Source of the DNA: Lysobacter daejeonensis GH1-9
GTDB taxonomy: Bacteria; Pseudomonadota; Gammaproteobacteria; Xanthomonadales; Xanthomonadaceae
Assembly (NCBI RefSeq): GCF_000768355.1
Contig: NZ_AVPU01000015.1
Coordinates: 1-64,000, forward strand
Reading direction: 5' to 3'
Length of the DNA stretch: 64,000 nt
Within the stretch, counting starts at the first letter, position 1. Each line of letters begins with the position of its first letter. The notes beneath the pieces were generated by a model. The model saw nothing but the letters and a program-made list of their open reading frames with translations. It did no database searches and was not told where the DNA came from. Both the position numbers and the translations under genes were made by a program. Positions 9,741 to 18,263 of this stretch are shown in pieces.

Positions 9741-9985
9741 CGCCCTTCTCCCCGCGCGGCGGCGCAGGCGGGCGAACTGCCCATCCTCGGAGCGCGCCGG
9801 CGCCTTGCCCGGATTCTGGCGCGGAACGGCGTGATGCCCCTGACAACGCGCGCGACCTCGCTCGCCTCCGGACCCACCCCTCACCGCCTGGAGCGGCGTG
9901 CCCCTGCCCCCGCGACCAAGCGGATAACGGGCCGCGACTTGCGGGGGCAGGGGCGCGCCGCCCGAGACACTCCAAACGACAGGCA
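9741..9985. other. non-coding spacer between DUF421 gene and sRNA
   Basis: This stretch of about 245 bases is GC-rich and presumably holds the DUF421 promoter on the minus strand. I see no convincing gene or clear promoter hexamers in it. Extensions of the DUF421 frame through it are low-complexity and probably not translated. Confidence 0.4.
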
Positions 9986-10105
9986 ATAAAAAGCCCCGCA
10001 GGCAGGGGGGGCCGGCGGGGCTGGGGAGCAGGACCTGGGGAGGGGTACCTGCTCCGGGGATCACTCCAGGGGAGGGAGAGATCTGCGACAGGCGTTGCAC
10101 CTGTC
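9986..10105 (-). ncRNA. sX13-like small RNA with C-rich loops
   Basis: On the minus strand an about 120-base transcript can be drawn with four hairpins. GACAGG...CCTGTC is at 10105-10087. CTCC-CTCCCCT-GGAG comes next. GGAGCAGG...CCTGCTCC follows, with CCTCCCC in its loop. Last is a terminator AGCCCCGC...GCGGGGCT with a C7 loop and a T-tract at 9988-9992. Repeated C-rich loops, a size near 115 bases and location just downstream of polA match what I recall of sX13 of Xanthomonas, an Hfq-independent regulator of virulence genes that acts through C-rich loops. A CATATA hexamer (10112-10117) would start it at about 10105. Identity is inferred from structure and context. Confidence 0.75.
9988..10022 (-). 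terminator. rho-independent terminator of the sX13-like sRNA
   Basis: An 8-pair GC stem, AGCCCCGC with GCGGGGCT, at 9992-10022 is followed on the minus strand by TTTTTATT. It may also end polA readthrough transcripts. Confidence 0.85.
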
Positions 10106-10111
10106 ACGGTC

Positions 10112-10117
10112 TATATG
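10112..10117 (-). promoter_or_regulatory. probable -10 of the sX13-like sRNA
   Basis: CATATA (or TATAGA, shifted by two) on the minus strand lies 7 bases before the first stem-loop. The DNA from 10106 to 10200 is clearly more AT-rich than its surroundings, as expected for a strong promoter. No good TTGACA box is seen at the matching distance. Confidence 0.5.
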
Positions 10118-10224
10118 ACCACTTTGAACATTGATGGTTCGTGAAGATTACAGTTAAGGAATTGTTGAATTCAGGGAGGATTCATCGCGGCAAATTCGGC
10201 AAACATGCAGCCATCTATCCGCCT

Positions 10225-13011
10225 TCAATGCGCTTCGTCCCAGTTCTGCCCGGTTCCGCTGTCCACCACGAGCGGCACGCGCAGGGTTGCGGCCGCCGAC
10301 ATGCGGCCGGAAACCTCTTCCAGCAGCGTTGGCACGAAATTCGCGTCCACTTCGAACACCAATTCGTCGTGGACCTGGAGGACCATCAGCGCCCGGTCGC
10401 GATGCCCCGCCAACCAGCCGTCGATGTCGATCATGGCGCGCTTGATGATGTCGGCAGCGGTGCCCTGCATCGGCGCGTTGATCGCCGCACGCTCGGCGCC
10501 GGCGCGCAGGCCCTGGTTGCGGGCGTGGATGTTGTCCAGGTACAGGCGCCGACCGAACACCGTTTCGACGTAGCCGCGTTCACGCGCCTGCGCGCGGGTG
10601 CGCTCCATGAACTCGCGCACGCCGGGGTAGCGGTCGAAGTAAAGGGCGATGTAGTCCTGCGCCTCGCCGCGGCCGATGCCCAGCTGCTTGGCCAGGCCGA
10701 ACGCGCTCATGCCGTACATCAGGCCGAAGTTGATCGCCTTGGCGGCGCGGCGCTCGTTGCCGCTGACCTCGTCGATCGTCTTGCCGAACACCTCGGCGGC
10801 GGTGGCGCGATGGATGTCGGCGCCGGCGGCGAAGGCGCGCAGCAGGCCGGCGTCCTCCGACAGGTGGGCCATGATCCGCAGTTCGATCTGCGAATAGTCG
10901 CAGGCGACGATCTGGCGACCCTCCGGGGCGACGAACGCACGCCGGATGCGGCGACCATCGTCGGTGCGAATCGGGATGTTCTGCAGGTTGGGATCGCTGC
11001 TGGCCAGGCGGCCGGTGGCGGCCCCGGCCTGGTGGTAACTGGTGTGTACACGACCGGTGTCGGGGTTGACCATCTCCGGCAGCTTGTCGGTGTAGGTGCT
11101 GCGCAGCTTGGCCAGGCCGCGGTATTCCAGGATCACGCGCGGCAGCTCGTGCTGGTCGGCGATGGCCTCCAGCGCCTCCTCGTTGGTCGAGGGCGCGCCG
11201 CCCGGGGTCTTCACCAACGCCGGCAGCTTCAGCTCGTCGAACAGCAGCGCGCCCAGCTGCTTGGGCGAGTCGAGGTTGAAGGTGCGCCCGGCCAGTTCGG
11301 TGGCCTTCTGCTGCGCGGCCAGCATGCGCTTGGACAGGTCGGCGGACTGGCGGCGCAGTTCATCGCCATCCACTTTCACACCGTTGGCTTCCACGCGCGC
11401 CAGTACCGGCACCAGCGGCATCTCGATCTCGCGGTAGACCTGCTCCAGCGCGGGTTCCGCGGCCAGCTTCGCCGACAGCACGCGGTGCAGGCGCAGCGTC
11501 ACGTCCGCATCTTCGGCGGCGTAGCGGGTGGCATCGTCGATGGCCACCTGAGAGAAGCGGATCGCCTTGGCGCCCTTGCCCGCCACCTGCTCGTACTTGA
11601 TGGTTTCGTAGCCGAGGTAGCGCTTGGCCAGTGAATCCATGTCGTGGCGCGTGGCGGTGGCGTTGTAGACGAAGCTCTCCAGCATGGTGTCGTCGGCGTA
11701 GCCGGCCACGTCCACGCCGTGGCGGCGCAGAACGTGCAGGTCGTACTTGCCGTGCTGGCCGAGCTTGCGCTTGCCGGCATCGGCCAGCAGCGGGCGCAGC
11801 GCGGCCAGCGTCGCGTCGCGGCCGAGCTGCGGCGGCGCGCCGGGGTAGTCGTGCGCCAGCGGGATGTAGCAGGCCTCACCCGTGCGCACGGCAAAGCTCA
11901 CGCCGACCAGGTTGGCACGCATCGGATCGAGCGAGTCGGTCTCGGTGTCGAAGGCGAACTCGTCGGCGGCTTGCAGCTTGTCGATCCATGCCGCCAGTTG
12001 CGCCTCGGTCAGCACGGTTTCGTACTCGCCCGGCGCGGCCAAGGCAGGGTCCGGCGTCTCTTCCTCACCGCCTGCCCGGGCGTAGCCGGCCGCCGTGCTG
12101 CGCAGACCCGCGCCCGTCCCGCGCGCGCCAGCGCCCGACGCGCCTTCATCACCCGCCTCGCCCGTAGCGCCCTCCAGCTCGCGCAGCGCCTGTTTGAAGC
12201 CGTAACGCGCGTAGAGCACCTTCAGGTCTTCCACGTGGCGGTCGCGCAGCGCCAGGTCGGTCGCGGCCTGCTCCAGCGCGACGTCGGTGCGGATCGTGGC
12301 CAGCTCACGGTTCAGCGGCAGGCGCTCGAGCGCCGCGCGCAGGTTCTCGCCCAGCTTGCCCTTCACCGCATCGGCATGCGCGATCACCCCGTCCAGCGTG
12401 CCGTACTCGTCCAGCCACTTGGCCGCGGTCTTGGGCCCGCACTTGTCCACGCCGATGATGTTGTCGACCTTGTCGCCCATCAGCGCCAGGTAGTCGACGA
12501 TCTGGTCGGCGCGCACGCCAAACTTCTCGATCACCGCCGCGTCCGAGTCGGTGCGGCTGCCGGTCATGGTGTTGACCAGCACGATGTGCGGCCGCACCAG
12601 CTGGGCGAAGTCCTTGTCGCCAGTGGAAATGGTGACCTCGATACCGGCCTGCGCGGCCTGCACCGCCAGCGTGCCGATCACGTCGTCGGCCTCCACGCCG
12701 GGCACGCGCAGGATCGGCATGCCCAGCGCGGCCACCACCTGCATCATCGGCTCGACCTGCGCACGCAGGTCGTCGGGCATCGGCGGGCGATTGGCCTTGT
12801 ACTGCGGGTCCAGGTCGTCTCGGAAGGTCTTGCCCGGCGCGTCGACCACGAACGCGACGTAGTCGGGCTTCTCCTTGAGCGTGGCACGCAGCATGTTGAC
12901 CACGCCGAACAGCGCCCCGGTGGGTTCGCCGGCGTCGTTGCTCAACGGCGGCAGTGCGTGGAAGGCGCGGTAGAGATAGCTGGAGCCATCGATCAGGACA
13001 AGTCGTTTCAT
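10225..13011 (-). CDS. polA: DNA polymerase I
   Basis: The 928-residue protein has all three domains. The 5'-3' exonuclease (about 1-290) starts MKRLVLIDGSSYLYRAFHAL and contains GVEADDVIGTLA. The proofreading 3'-5' exonuclease (about 330-520) keeps the acidic FDTETDS motif. The polymerase domain (about 530-928) has DYSQIELRIMAHLS, RRAAKAINFGLMYGMSAFGL and QVHDELVFE. An Ala/Gly-rich linker at about 280-320 joins the first two. It fills gaps in repair and removes RNA primers. The sX13-like sRNA gene lies directly downstream, and a divergent lipoprotein gene lies upstream. Confidence 0.98.
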   Translation of the reverse strand: MKRLVLIDGSSYLYRAFHALPPLSNDAGEPTGALFGVVNMLRATLKEKPDYVAFVVDAPGKTFRDDLDPQYKANRPPMPDDLRAQVEPMMQVVAALGMPILRVPGVEADDVIGTLAVQAAQAGIEVTISTGDKDFAQLVRPHIVLVNTMTGSRTDSDAAVIEKFGVRADQIVDYLALMGDKVDNIIGVDKCGPKTAAKWLDEYGTLDGVIAHADAVKGKLGENLRAALERLPLNRELATIRTDVALEQAATDLALRDRHVEDLKVLYARYGFKQALRELEGATGEAGDEGASGAGARGTGAGLRSTAAGYARAGGEEETPDPALAAPGEYETVLTEAQLAAWIDKLQAADEFAFDTETDSLDPMRANLVGVSFAVRTGEACYIPLAHDYPGAPPQLGRDATLAALRPLLADAGKRKLGQHGKYDLHVLRRHGVDVAGYADDTMLESFVYNATATRHDMDSLAKRYLGYETIKYEQVAGKGAKAIRFSQVAIDDATRYAAEDADVTLRLHRVLSAKLAAEPALEQVYREIEMPLVPVLARVEANGVKVDGDELRRQSADLSKRMLAAQQKATELAGRTFNLDSPKQLGALLFDELKLPALVKTPGGAPSTNEEALEAIADQHELPRVILEYRGLAKLRSTYTDKLPEMVNPDTGRVHTSYHQAGAATGRLASSDPNLQNIPIRTDDGRRIRRAFVAPEGRQIVACDYSQIELRIMAHLSEDAGLLRAFAAGADIHRATAAEVFGKTIDEVSGNERRAAKAINFGLMYGMSAFGLAKQLGIGRGEAQDYIALYFDRYPGVREFMERTRAQARERGYVETVFGRRLYLDNIHARNQGLRAGAERAAINAPMQGTAADIIKRAMIDIDGWLAGHRDRALMVLQVHDELVFEVDANFVPTLLEEVSGRMSAAATLRVPLVVDSGTGQNWDEAH

Positions 13012-13035
13012 GCCCGGGATTCTACGCCCGCAGGT

Positions 13036-13254
13036 TCATCGTCCTGCGGGTGGCGTGCGATGGTGTTGCAGGCCGGCGGGTGTGGCCGCCGCCCGGTGGG
13101 TGCCGCTGTGCAGGACGATGCGGTTGCCGTCCGGATCCGCGCCCACCACGGCCGCCGGCGTGACGCTTCGGTAACGCCACGAACACGGGCGGGGCGGGCG
13201 AGAAGGCTCACCCGCGCCGGTCCCGATGGTGGAAGCGGCCTTTGGCGATGGCAA
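13036..13254 (-). pseudogene. possible remnant of a glyoxalase/VOC-family protein
   Basis: The minus-strand frame between polA and the lipoprotein gene ends with AAVVGADPDGNRIVLHSG, which looks like the C-terminal strand of VOC (glyoxalase/bleomycin-resistance) proteins, where DPDGN-[IV]-L[HE] is typical. The rest of the 72-residue frame is not VOC-like, so at most a fragment is left. The match is short and could be chance. Confidence 0.3.
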
Positions 13255-13290
13255 GCGCTATGCTGGAGGCCCCTTTCGTGGAGCCCGGCC

Positions 13291-13590
13291 ATGCGCCCGC
13301 TGTCCATCGCCCTGCTCGCCGCCTGCCTCGCCGGCCTGACCGGCTGCCTCAGCCTGCAGGACAGTGACCCCACCGCAGCGCTGGAAGGCGCCACCGTCAC
13401 CACCCGTCCCGGCGAAAACGGCGACGTGATCGAGGAATACCGCGTCGCCGGCCAGTTGAAGGTGGTGAAGATCACCCCGCTGCGCGGCCCCGCGTACTAC
13501 CTGATGGACCGCGACGGCGACGGCCACCTCGACAGCAGCAAGGGCGAGGGGCCGGTGTCGCCGGTGTACTGGAAGCTGTTCGGCTGGTGA
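13291..13590 (+). CDS. DUF2782-type small lipoprotein
   Basis: The 99-residue protein begins MRPLSIALLAACLAGLTGC, a lipoprotein signal with a lipobox LTGC and Cys19 as acylation site. The mature part (GENGDVIEEYRVAGQLKVVK, PLRGPAYYLMDRDGDGHLD) fits DUF2782, a family of small periplasmic proteins often found beside polA in xanthomonads and pseudomonads. Function unknown. The ATG at 13291 is preferred; the frame is open far upstream, but only opposite polA. It converges on the next gene with one base between the ends. Confidence 0.85.
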   Translation: MRPLSIALLAACLAGLTGCLSLQDSDPTAALEGATVTTRPGENGDVIEEYRVAGQLKVVKITPLRGPAYYLMDRDGDGHLDSSKGEGPVSPVYWKLFGW

Positions 13591-13591
13591 G

Positions 13592-14029
13592 TTACTTCAC
13601 CTTGGCGTAAGTCCCCTTCAGGGTCACGCCGGCCAGGATCGCGCCCGCGTGGCACTCGTAGTGCGTGGCGCTGCGGAACTCGTTCTTCTTGTAATAGCTG
13701 ACAATGTCGACCACGGCGTTCGCACCCCGCGCCTTGGCTCCGTCCTGCAATGCGCGCAGCACCGACAGCGCGACCCAACGGCAGGCCTCCTGGTCAGACT
13801 TGTTGGCGGCGTTGGTCTTGCGATTGCTGACGTCCTCGCCCAAGCGGCTCACCACGGCCACCTTCTGGCCGGCCAGGAAAAAGCGAACACTGCCGTCGAT
13901 GCCGGCGGCCTTGGCCTGGTCGGAATTGACCAGCTCCTGCAGCGACAGCTCCAGGCGCGTCTCGCGCGCGTCGGCGACAGGGGCGAAAGCCAGCAGGGCG
14001 GCCAGCGAGGCGATGGTGAATCGGGTCAT
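13592..14029 (-). CDS. small secreted YbjQ-like protein at the end of the pigment operon
   Basis: The 145-residue protein has a signal peptide (MTRFTIASLAALLAFAPVADA). Its mature part ends with ALSVLRALQDGAKARGANAVVDIVSYYKKNEF and HYECHAGAILAGVTLKGTYAK. The A...GANAVVDI pattern recalls the fold of YbjQ-type small oligomeric proteins; relatives in xanthomonads are sometimes mis-named excinuclease. It follows the ketosynthase by 31 bases on the same strand, so it is probably the last gene of the pigment operon, perhaps with an envelope role. Function unknown. Confidence 0.65.
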   Translation of the reverse strand: MTRFTIASLAALLAFAPVADARETRLELSLQELVNSDQAKAAGIDGSVRFFLAGQKVAVVSRLGEDVSNRKTNAANKSDQEACRWVALSVLRALQDGAKARGANAVVDIVSYYKKNEFRSATHYECHAGAILAGVTLKGTYAKVK

Positions 14030-14060
14030 GCAACGTGCTCCTTGTCGAGGGTGGTCGGAC

Positions 14061-15302
14061 TCAATCGCGCCAGCGCCGGAAGATCAACGAGGTGTTGATC
14101 CCTCCGAAGGCGAAGTTGTTGCTCATCACGTACTCGGCCTGCAGCTCGCGGCCGTTGCCGGTGATGTAGTCCAGCTCGGCGCAGCGCGGGTCGACCTGTT
14201 CCAGGTTCAGCGTGGGTGCGAACCAGCCGGCACGCATCATCTCGATGCTGATCCAGGCTTCCAGCGCGCCGCACGCGCCCAGCGTGTGGCCCATGTAGCT
14301 CTTGAGCGAGGAGAACGGCATGCGCGTGCCGAATACCTCGGCGGTGGCCTTCGACTCGGCGATGTCGCCGTGGTCGGTGGCGGTGCCGTGGGCGTTGACG
14401 TAGCCGATCGCCTCCGGCGGCAGACCGGCGTCGTCCAGTGCCAGGCGCATGGCGACGGCCATGGTCTCCGCGCTGGGCTGGGTGACGTGCGCGCCGTCGC
14501 TGTTGGTGCCGTAGCCGACGATTTCGGCCAGGATCTTCGCGCCGCGCGCCCGGGCGTGCTCCAGATCCTCGACGATCAACGTGCATGCGCCCTCGCCCAG
14601 CACCAGCCCATCGCGGTTGGCGTCGAACGGACGCGGGGTCAGGTGCGGCTCGTGGTTGCGCACGCTGGTGGCGAACAGGGTGTCGAACACGGCGGAGGCG
14701 GTGGCGTCCATCTGCTCGGCGCCACCGGCCAACATCGCGACCTGCTTGCCCGCGCGCACGACCTCGTACGCGGCGCCGATGCCCATGCTGCCGGAGGTGC
14801 ACGCACTGGAGGTGGTGATGACGCGACCGGTGAGCCCGAAGAACACGCCGATGTTCACCGGCGCGGTGTGGCTCATCATCTTGATGTAGGTGGTGGCGTT
14901 GATGCCGGCGGTGGTGTGCTCGTTGAGCATGCGGCCGAAATCGCCGATGGCCGCATGGGTGCCGGCGGAGGAACCGCTGGAAACACCGACGCGCCCCCTG
15001 GTCAGCACCGGGTCGCCGAGCAGGCCGGCATCTTGCAGTGCGATCTCACTCGCGCGCACCGCCATCAGCGCCACGCGGCCCATGCTGCGCGTGGTCTTGC
15101 GGTTGTAGTGCGGCGGCAGCTCGAACGGCATCGCCGGTGCGGCGAGCTTGGTGTTGAGGCCGTCGTAGATGTCCCACTCGTCGATGCGCTGCACCGCGTT
15201 GCGGCACTCGCGCAGGCGCGCGTGGATGGTATTCCAGTCGTTGCCCAGCGGGCTGATGCCACCGGCACCGGTGACGACGACGCGTCGCTGCAGCTGGCTC
15301 AT
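14061..15302 (-). CDS. beta-ketoacyl-ACP synthase (FabF-type) of the aryl-polyene cluster
   Basis: The 413-residue ketosynthase keeps the catalytic triad: Cys168 in [12 protein letters not shown], His305 in [11 protein letters not shown] and His339 in [14 protein letters not shown]. It condenses malonyl-ACP with the growing aryl-polyene chain in the cytosol; it corresponds to the ApeR-type KS of E. coli-like clusters. Its ATG overlaps the reductase stop as ATGA, giving coupled translation. The nearby flavoprotein, LolA and MMPL genes support a pigment role over primary fatty-acid synthesis. Confidence 0.92.
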   Translation of the reverse strand: MSQLQRRVVVTGAGGISPLGNDWNTIHARLRECRNAVQRIDEWDIYDGLNTKLAAPAMPFELPPHYNRKTTRSMGRVALMAVRASEIALQDAGLLGDPVLTRGRVGVSSGSSAGTHAAIGDFGRMLNEHTTAGINATTYIKMMSHTAPVNIGVFFGLTGRVITTSSACTSGSMGIGAAYEVVRAGKQVAMLAGGAEQMDATASAVFDTLFATSVRNHEPHLTPRPFDANRDGLVLGEGACTLIVEDLEHARARGAKILAEIVGYGTNSDGAHVTQPSAETMAVAMRLALDDAGLPPEAIGYVNAHGTATDHGDIAESKATAEVFGTRMPFSSLKSYMGHTLGACGALEAWISIEMMRAGWFAPTLNLEQVDPRCAELDYITGNGRELQAEYVMSNNFAFGGINTSLIFRRWRD

Positions 15303-16051
15303 CCGACCATGCCTCCGTTGACCGAGATGACCTGGCGGGTGATGTAGCCGGCATCAGCGGAGAGCAGGAACGCGACCGCGGCGGCGACCTCCTCGGGGCG
15401 GCCAAGGCGGTTGGCGGGAATCAGCTTCATCGCGTGCTCGATCACTTCCTCGCTGAGCATCTCGGTATCGACCAGGCCCGGCGCCACGCAGTTGACGGTG
15501 ATGCCGCGGCTGGCCAGTTCCAGCGACAGCGCCTTGGTCGCGCCGATGATCCCGGCCTTGGCCGCGCTGTAGTTGGTCTGCCCGCGGTTGCCCACCAATC
15601 CCGACACCGACGACAGCGTGACGATGCGCCCCGGCTTGCGCCGCCGCACCATCGGCATCACCAGCGGGTTGAGCACGTTGTAGAAGCCGTCGAGGTTGGT
15701 GTGCACCACGCGGTCCCACTCCTCGCCGGTCATGGCGGGGAAGGCAGTGTCGCAGGCGATGCCGGCGTTGCACACCACGCCGTAGTAGGCGCCATGCGCC
15801 TCCACGTCGGCGGTCAGGGCCTGCGCGGCGGCGGCGCGGTCGGCGATGTCGAAACCGAGCACGCGTGCCTGCCGGCCCAGCGCGCGCACCTGCGCGGCCA
15901 CGGCCTCGGCCTCTTCGACCCGGCTGCGGTAATGCACCACCACGTCATGGCCGTCCTGTGCCACGCGCAGCGCGATCGCCCGGCCAATGCCGCGGCTCGC
16001 GCCCGTGACCAGCACGGTCGTGTCCATCCCCATCCCACTGCCCCCACTCAT
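15299..16051 (-). CDS. 3-ketoacyl-ACP reductase (FabG/ApeQ-type)
   Basis: From the ATG at 16051 (MSGGSGMGMDTTVLVTGASR) the protein has 250 residues. It is a classical short-chain dehydrogenase: TGASRGIG cofactor motif, NAG in CNAGIA, catalytic Ser in TLSSVSG, YSAAK (Tyr/Lys) and PG in VAPGLVDTEM. It reduces the 3-keto group in each polyene elongation round, using NADPH. Its start overlaps the KS-DH stop (ATGA) and its stop overlaps the next KS start (ATGA). Internal Met codons at 16033 and 16027 are possible alternative starts. Confidence 0.92.
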   Translation of the reverse strand: MSGGSGMGMDTTVLVTGASRGIGRAIALRVAQDGHDVVVHYRSRVEEAEAVAAQVRALGRQARVLGFDIADRAAAAQALTADVEAHGAYYGVVCNAGIACDTAFPAMTGEEWDRVVHTNLDGFYNVLNPLVMPMVRRRKPGRIVTLSSVSGLVGNRGQTNYSAAKAGIIGATKALSLELASRGITVNCVAPGLVDTEMLSEEVIEHAMKLIPANRLGRPEEVAAAVAFLLSADAGYITRQVISVNGGMVG

Positions 16052-17721
16052 GTTTCGTTTTCCAGATAGGCCATCGCGTCCGGCGGTTCGAACACCGACA
16101 CGTTGGCCGTGGCCAGCTCCCGGTCTGCGGCCAGGATGCGGCAGGCGAATACCCCGAGGCCATTTTCGCCCAATATCTCGCGCCGCGCCTCCACCCGCAG
16201 CTGCAGGCCGCTGCTGAACAGCGGCACGGCGCATTCATAGCGGCGGGTGCCGAGCAGGAAACCGATCGGTGGCGGCGCGCCGCGCGCGCGCGCGTGGCAC
16301 CCCGCCCAGCAGGCCACGGCCTGTGCCATGTACTCCACGCCGACGTAGGCCGGCACGCCGCCGTCCACGTGGAACGGGCTGTCAGCGGGCACGGCCAGCT
16401 CCACGGCGACGGTTTCGTCGTCCCAGTGCACCAGGCGGTCGACCAGCAGCATGGTGCCGCGGTGGGGGATAACCTGCTCGATGTCGGGCATCGCGGCCGC
16501 CGGGGCGGGGGCATGGCCAGCGCCGGCGGGCCTGTCCCCACGACCAAACAACAGCACGGCATTGCTGCCGCCGAACGCAAACGAATGACTCAGCACATGC
16601 CGCAGCGGCCGTGCGGCGCGCTGTCCGGGCGCGACGAAAGCCAACGCTGGCAGTTCCGGATCGGGCGTCCCATCCCACCAGTGCGGCGGCAGCCGATGCT
16701 GTGGGTTGCGGGCCATCGCCAGCCAACACAGGCCGGCCTCCAGCGCGCCGGCCGCGCCGAGCGTGTGCCCGGTCAGTGGCTTGGTCGAGCTGACCGGCAC
16801 GCGCGCGCCGAAGGTCGCGGCTGCTGCACGGCTCTCCATCGCATCGTTCTGCGGCGTGGCGGTGCCATGCAGGTTGACGTAGTCCACCGCGTCGGCGGCG
16901 ATGCCGGCGCGCGCCAGCGCCTGCTCGATGGCGGCAATGGCGCCGGCCCCACTGGGCTCGGGCGCGGACATGTGGTGCGCATCGGAGCTTTCGCCCCAGC
17001 CGGCCAGCGTCACCGGGCCCGGCTCGCGCGTCATCAGGAACAGCGCGGCGGCCTCGCCGATGTTGATGCCGTTGCGGTGCGCGGAGAACGGATTGCAGCG
17101 CTGCCCGGACACCGCTTCCAGCGCGCTGAAGCCGGCGATGGTGAAACCGCACAGCGAATCCGCTCCACCGGCAATCACCGCATCGACGATGCCCGCGCGC
17201 AACAGCCGCGCGGCCGAAGCCAGTGCCTTGGCGCTGGAGGAACACGCGGTGGAGAGGGTCCATGCCGGGCCACGGGCACCGCTCTCGTGGGCGAGGAAGC
17301 GCGACGGCGCGCCAATTTCCTGCTGCGCGTAGTGGAACTCCGCGGGCCAGCGTCCGTCGCGCTGGTAGCGCGGCAGCGACTGCTCGGCCTCGCCGATGCC
17401 GGAGGTGCTGGTGCCGACGATCACGGCCACGCGGTGCGCGCCATGGCGCGCGATGGCGGCATCGACCGCCGGGCGCAGCTGGGCGTAGGCGGCGCGCAGC
17501 AGCGCGTTGTTGCGCGTGCGCAGGGCCATCGGTACGTCGCCCAGTGCCGGCAGCGGGCCTGGCACCTGCCCCACCGCCAGCGCGCGCCCCGGAGTGAAGG
17601 CATCGCTGGTGGCCACGCCGACAGGTGCGTCGACGCCGAACAGGGCATTGGCCACGGCATCCGCCCCTTGCCCGAGGGCGCAGACAATGCCGAGCTGGTT
17701 GAGGTACACCGGCGTGCTCAC
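16048..17721 (-). CDS. ketosynthase-dehydratase fusion of the aryl-polyene cluster
   Basis: The single 557-residue frame joins two enzymes. Residues 1-395 are a ketosynthase with Cys160 (STACSSSAKAL), His285 (NLHGTATPQND) and His319 (PLTGHTLGAAGALE). After an Ala/Pro linker (about 396-410), residues 411-557 form a hotdog dehydratase with His420 in IPHRGTMLLVDR and Glu in GVEYMAQAVACWAG. In E. coli-type clusters these are separate ApeO and ApeP. The protein would condense malonyl units and then dehydrate the hydroxy product to build the polyene. It starts with GTG at 17721, overlapping the lipoprotein stop (GTGA). Both active sites look intact. Confidence 0.9.
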   Translation of the reverse strand: MSTPVYLNQLGIVCALGQGADAVANALFGVDAPVGVATSDAFTPGRALAVGQVPGPLPALGDVPMALRTRNNALLRAAYAQLRPAVDAAIARHGAHRVAVIVGTSTSGIGEAEQSLPRYQRDGRWPAEFHYAQQEIGAPSRFLAHESGARGPAWTLSTACSSSAKALASAARLLRAGIVDAVIAGGADSLCGFTIAGFSALEAVSGQRCNPFSAHRNGINIGEAAALFLMTREPGPVTLAGWGESSDAHHMSAPEPSGAGAIAAIEQALARAGIAADAVDYVNLHGTATPQNDAMESRAAAATFGARVPVSSTKPLTGHTLGAAGALEAGLCWLAMARNPQHRLPPHWWDGTPDPELPALAFVAPGQRAARPLRHVLSHSFAFGGSNAVLLFGRGDRPAGAGHAPAPAAAMPDIEQVIPHRGTMLLVDRLVHWDDETVAVELAVPADSPFHVDGGVPAYVGVEYMAQAVACWAGCHARARGAPPPIGFLLGTRRYECAVPLFSSGLQLRVEARREILGENGLGVFACRILAADRELATANVSVFEPPDAMAYLENET

Positions 17722-18263
17722 GGCGCCGCGCCTCCGTCCGCGCTTTCGATCAGCAACCGGTAGCCATCGGCACGGTTGTCGAGCCGGTAGCGACCCGCGC
17801 CTTCATCCACCACCACCAGCCAGACAACGCCGTCGCGCAGCAGGCGGCGCTCGTTGCCGGCCGCGTCCAGCGTCCATGGCACGGGCAACGCGGCGCGGAT
17901 CGCTTCGATAGGCCACAGGGTGAACTGCAGGTCCGACAGCACACGCTCGCCCTGCACCTGCGGCGGCAGCCACGGCGCGCGCTGCTGTTGCAGCGCCTGT
18001 CCATCCCAGCTGAGGCGCACGCCGGCCTGGCCCAGCGCCTGCACTGCAAGGCGCACTTCGGTCGCATCCACTTCCAGCAGCGCCTCCAGGTCGCGCTGCT
18101 GCGCACCGAACGCAAAATGCAGGCGTTGCTGCACCGCCAGCTCATGGCCCAACGCGGCCGGCGCCAGAGCCAGCATCGGCAGCGCCACGGACGGTTGCGG
18201 CGGCGGCGACGCGCAGCTCAGCAGCGCGCAGCACAGCACCAGCAGGGCGATCAGGCGCCGCAT
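17718..18263 (-). CDS. DUF3261 lipoprotein of the pigment operon
   Basis: From the ATG at 18263 (MRRLIALLVLCCALLSC) the protein has 181 residues, with a lipoprotein signal and acylation Cys17. The body (LQFTLWPIEAIRAALP, WLVVVDEGAGRYRLDN) matches DUF3261, a family found in aryl-polyene clusters beside MMPL and LolA genes. It is probably attached to the outer membrane and helps deliver the pigment lipid; this role is inferred from context. It overlaps the flavoprotein gene by 13 bases and the KS-DH gene by 4. Confidence 0.85.
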   Translation of the reverse strand: MRRLIALLVLCCALLSCASPPPQPSVALPMLALAPAALGHELAVQQRLHFAFGAQQRDLEALLEVDATEVRLAVQALGQAGVRLSWDGQALQQQRAPWLPPQVQGERVLSDLQFTLWPIEAIRAALPVPWTLDAAGNERRLLRDGVVWLVVVDEGAGRYRLDNRADGYRLLIESADGGAAP

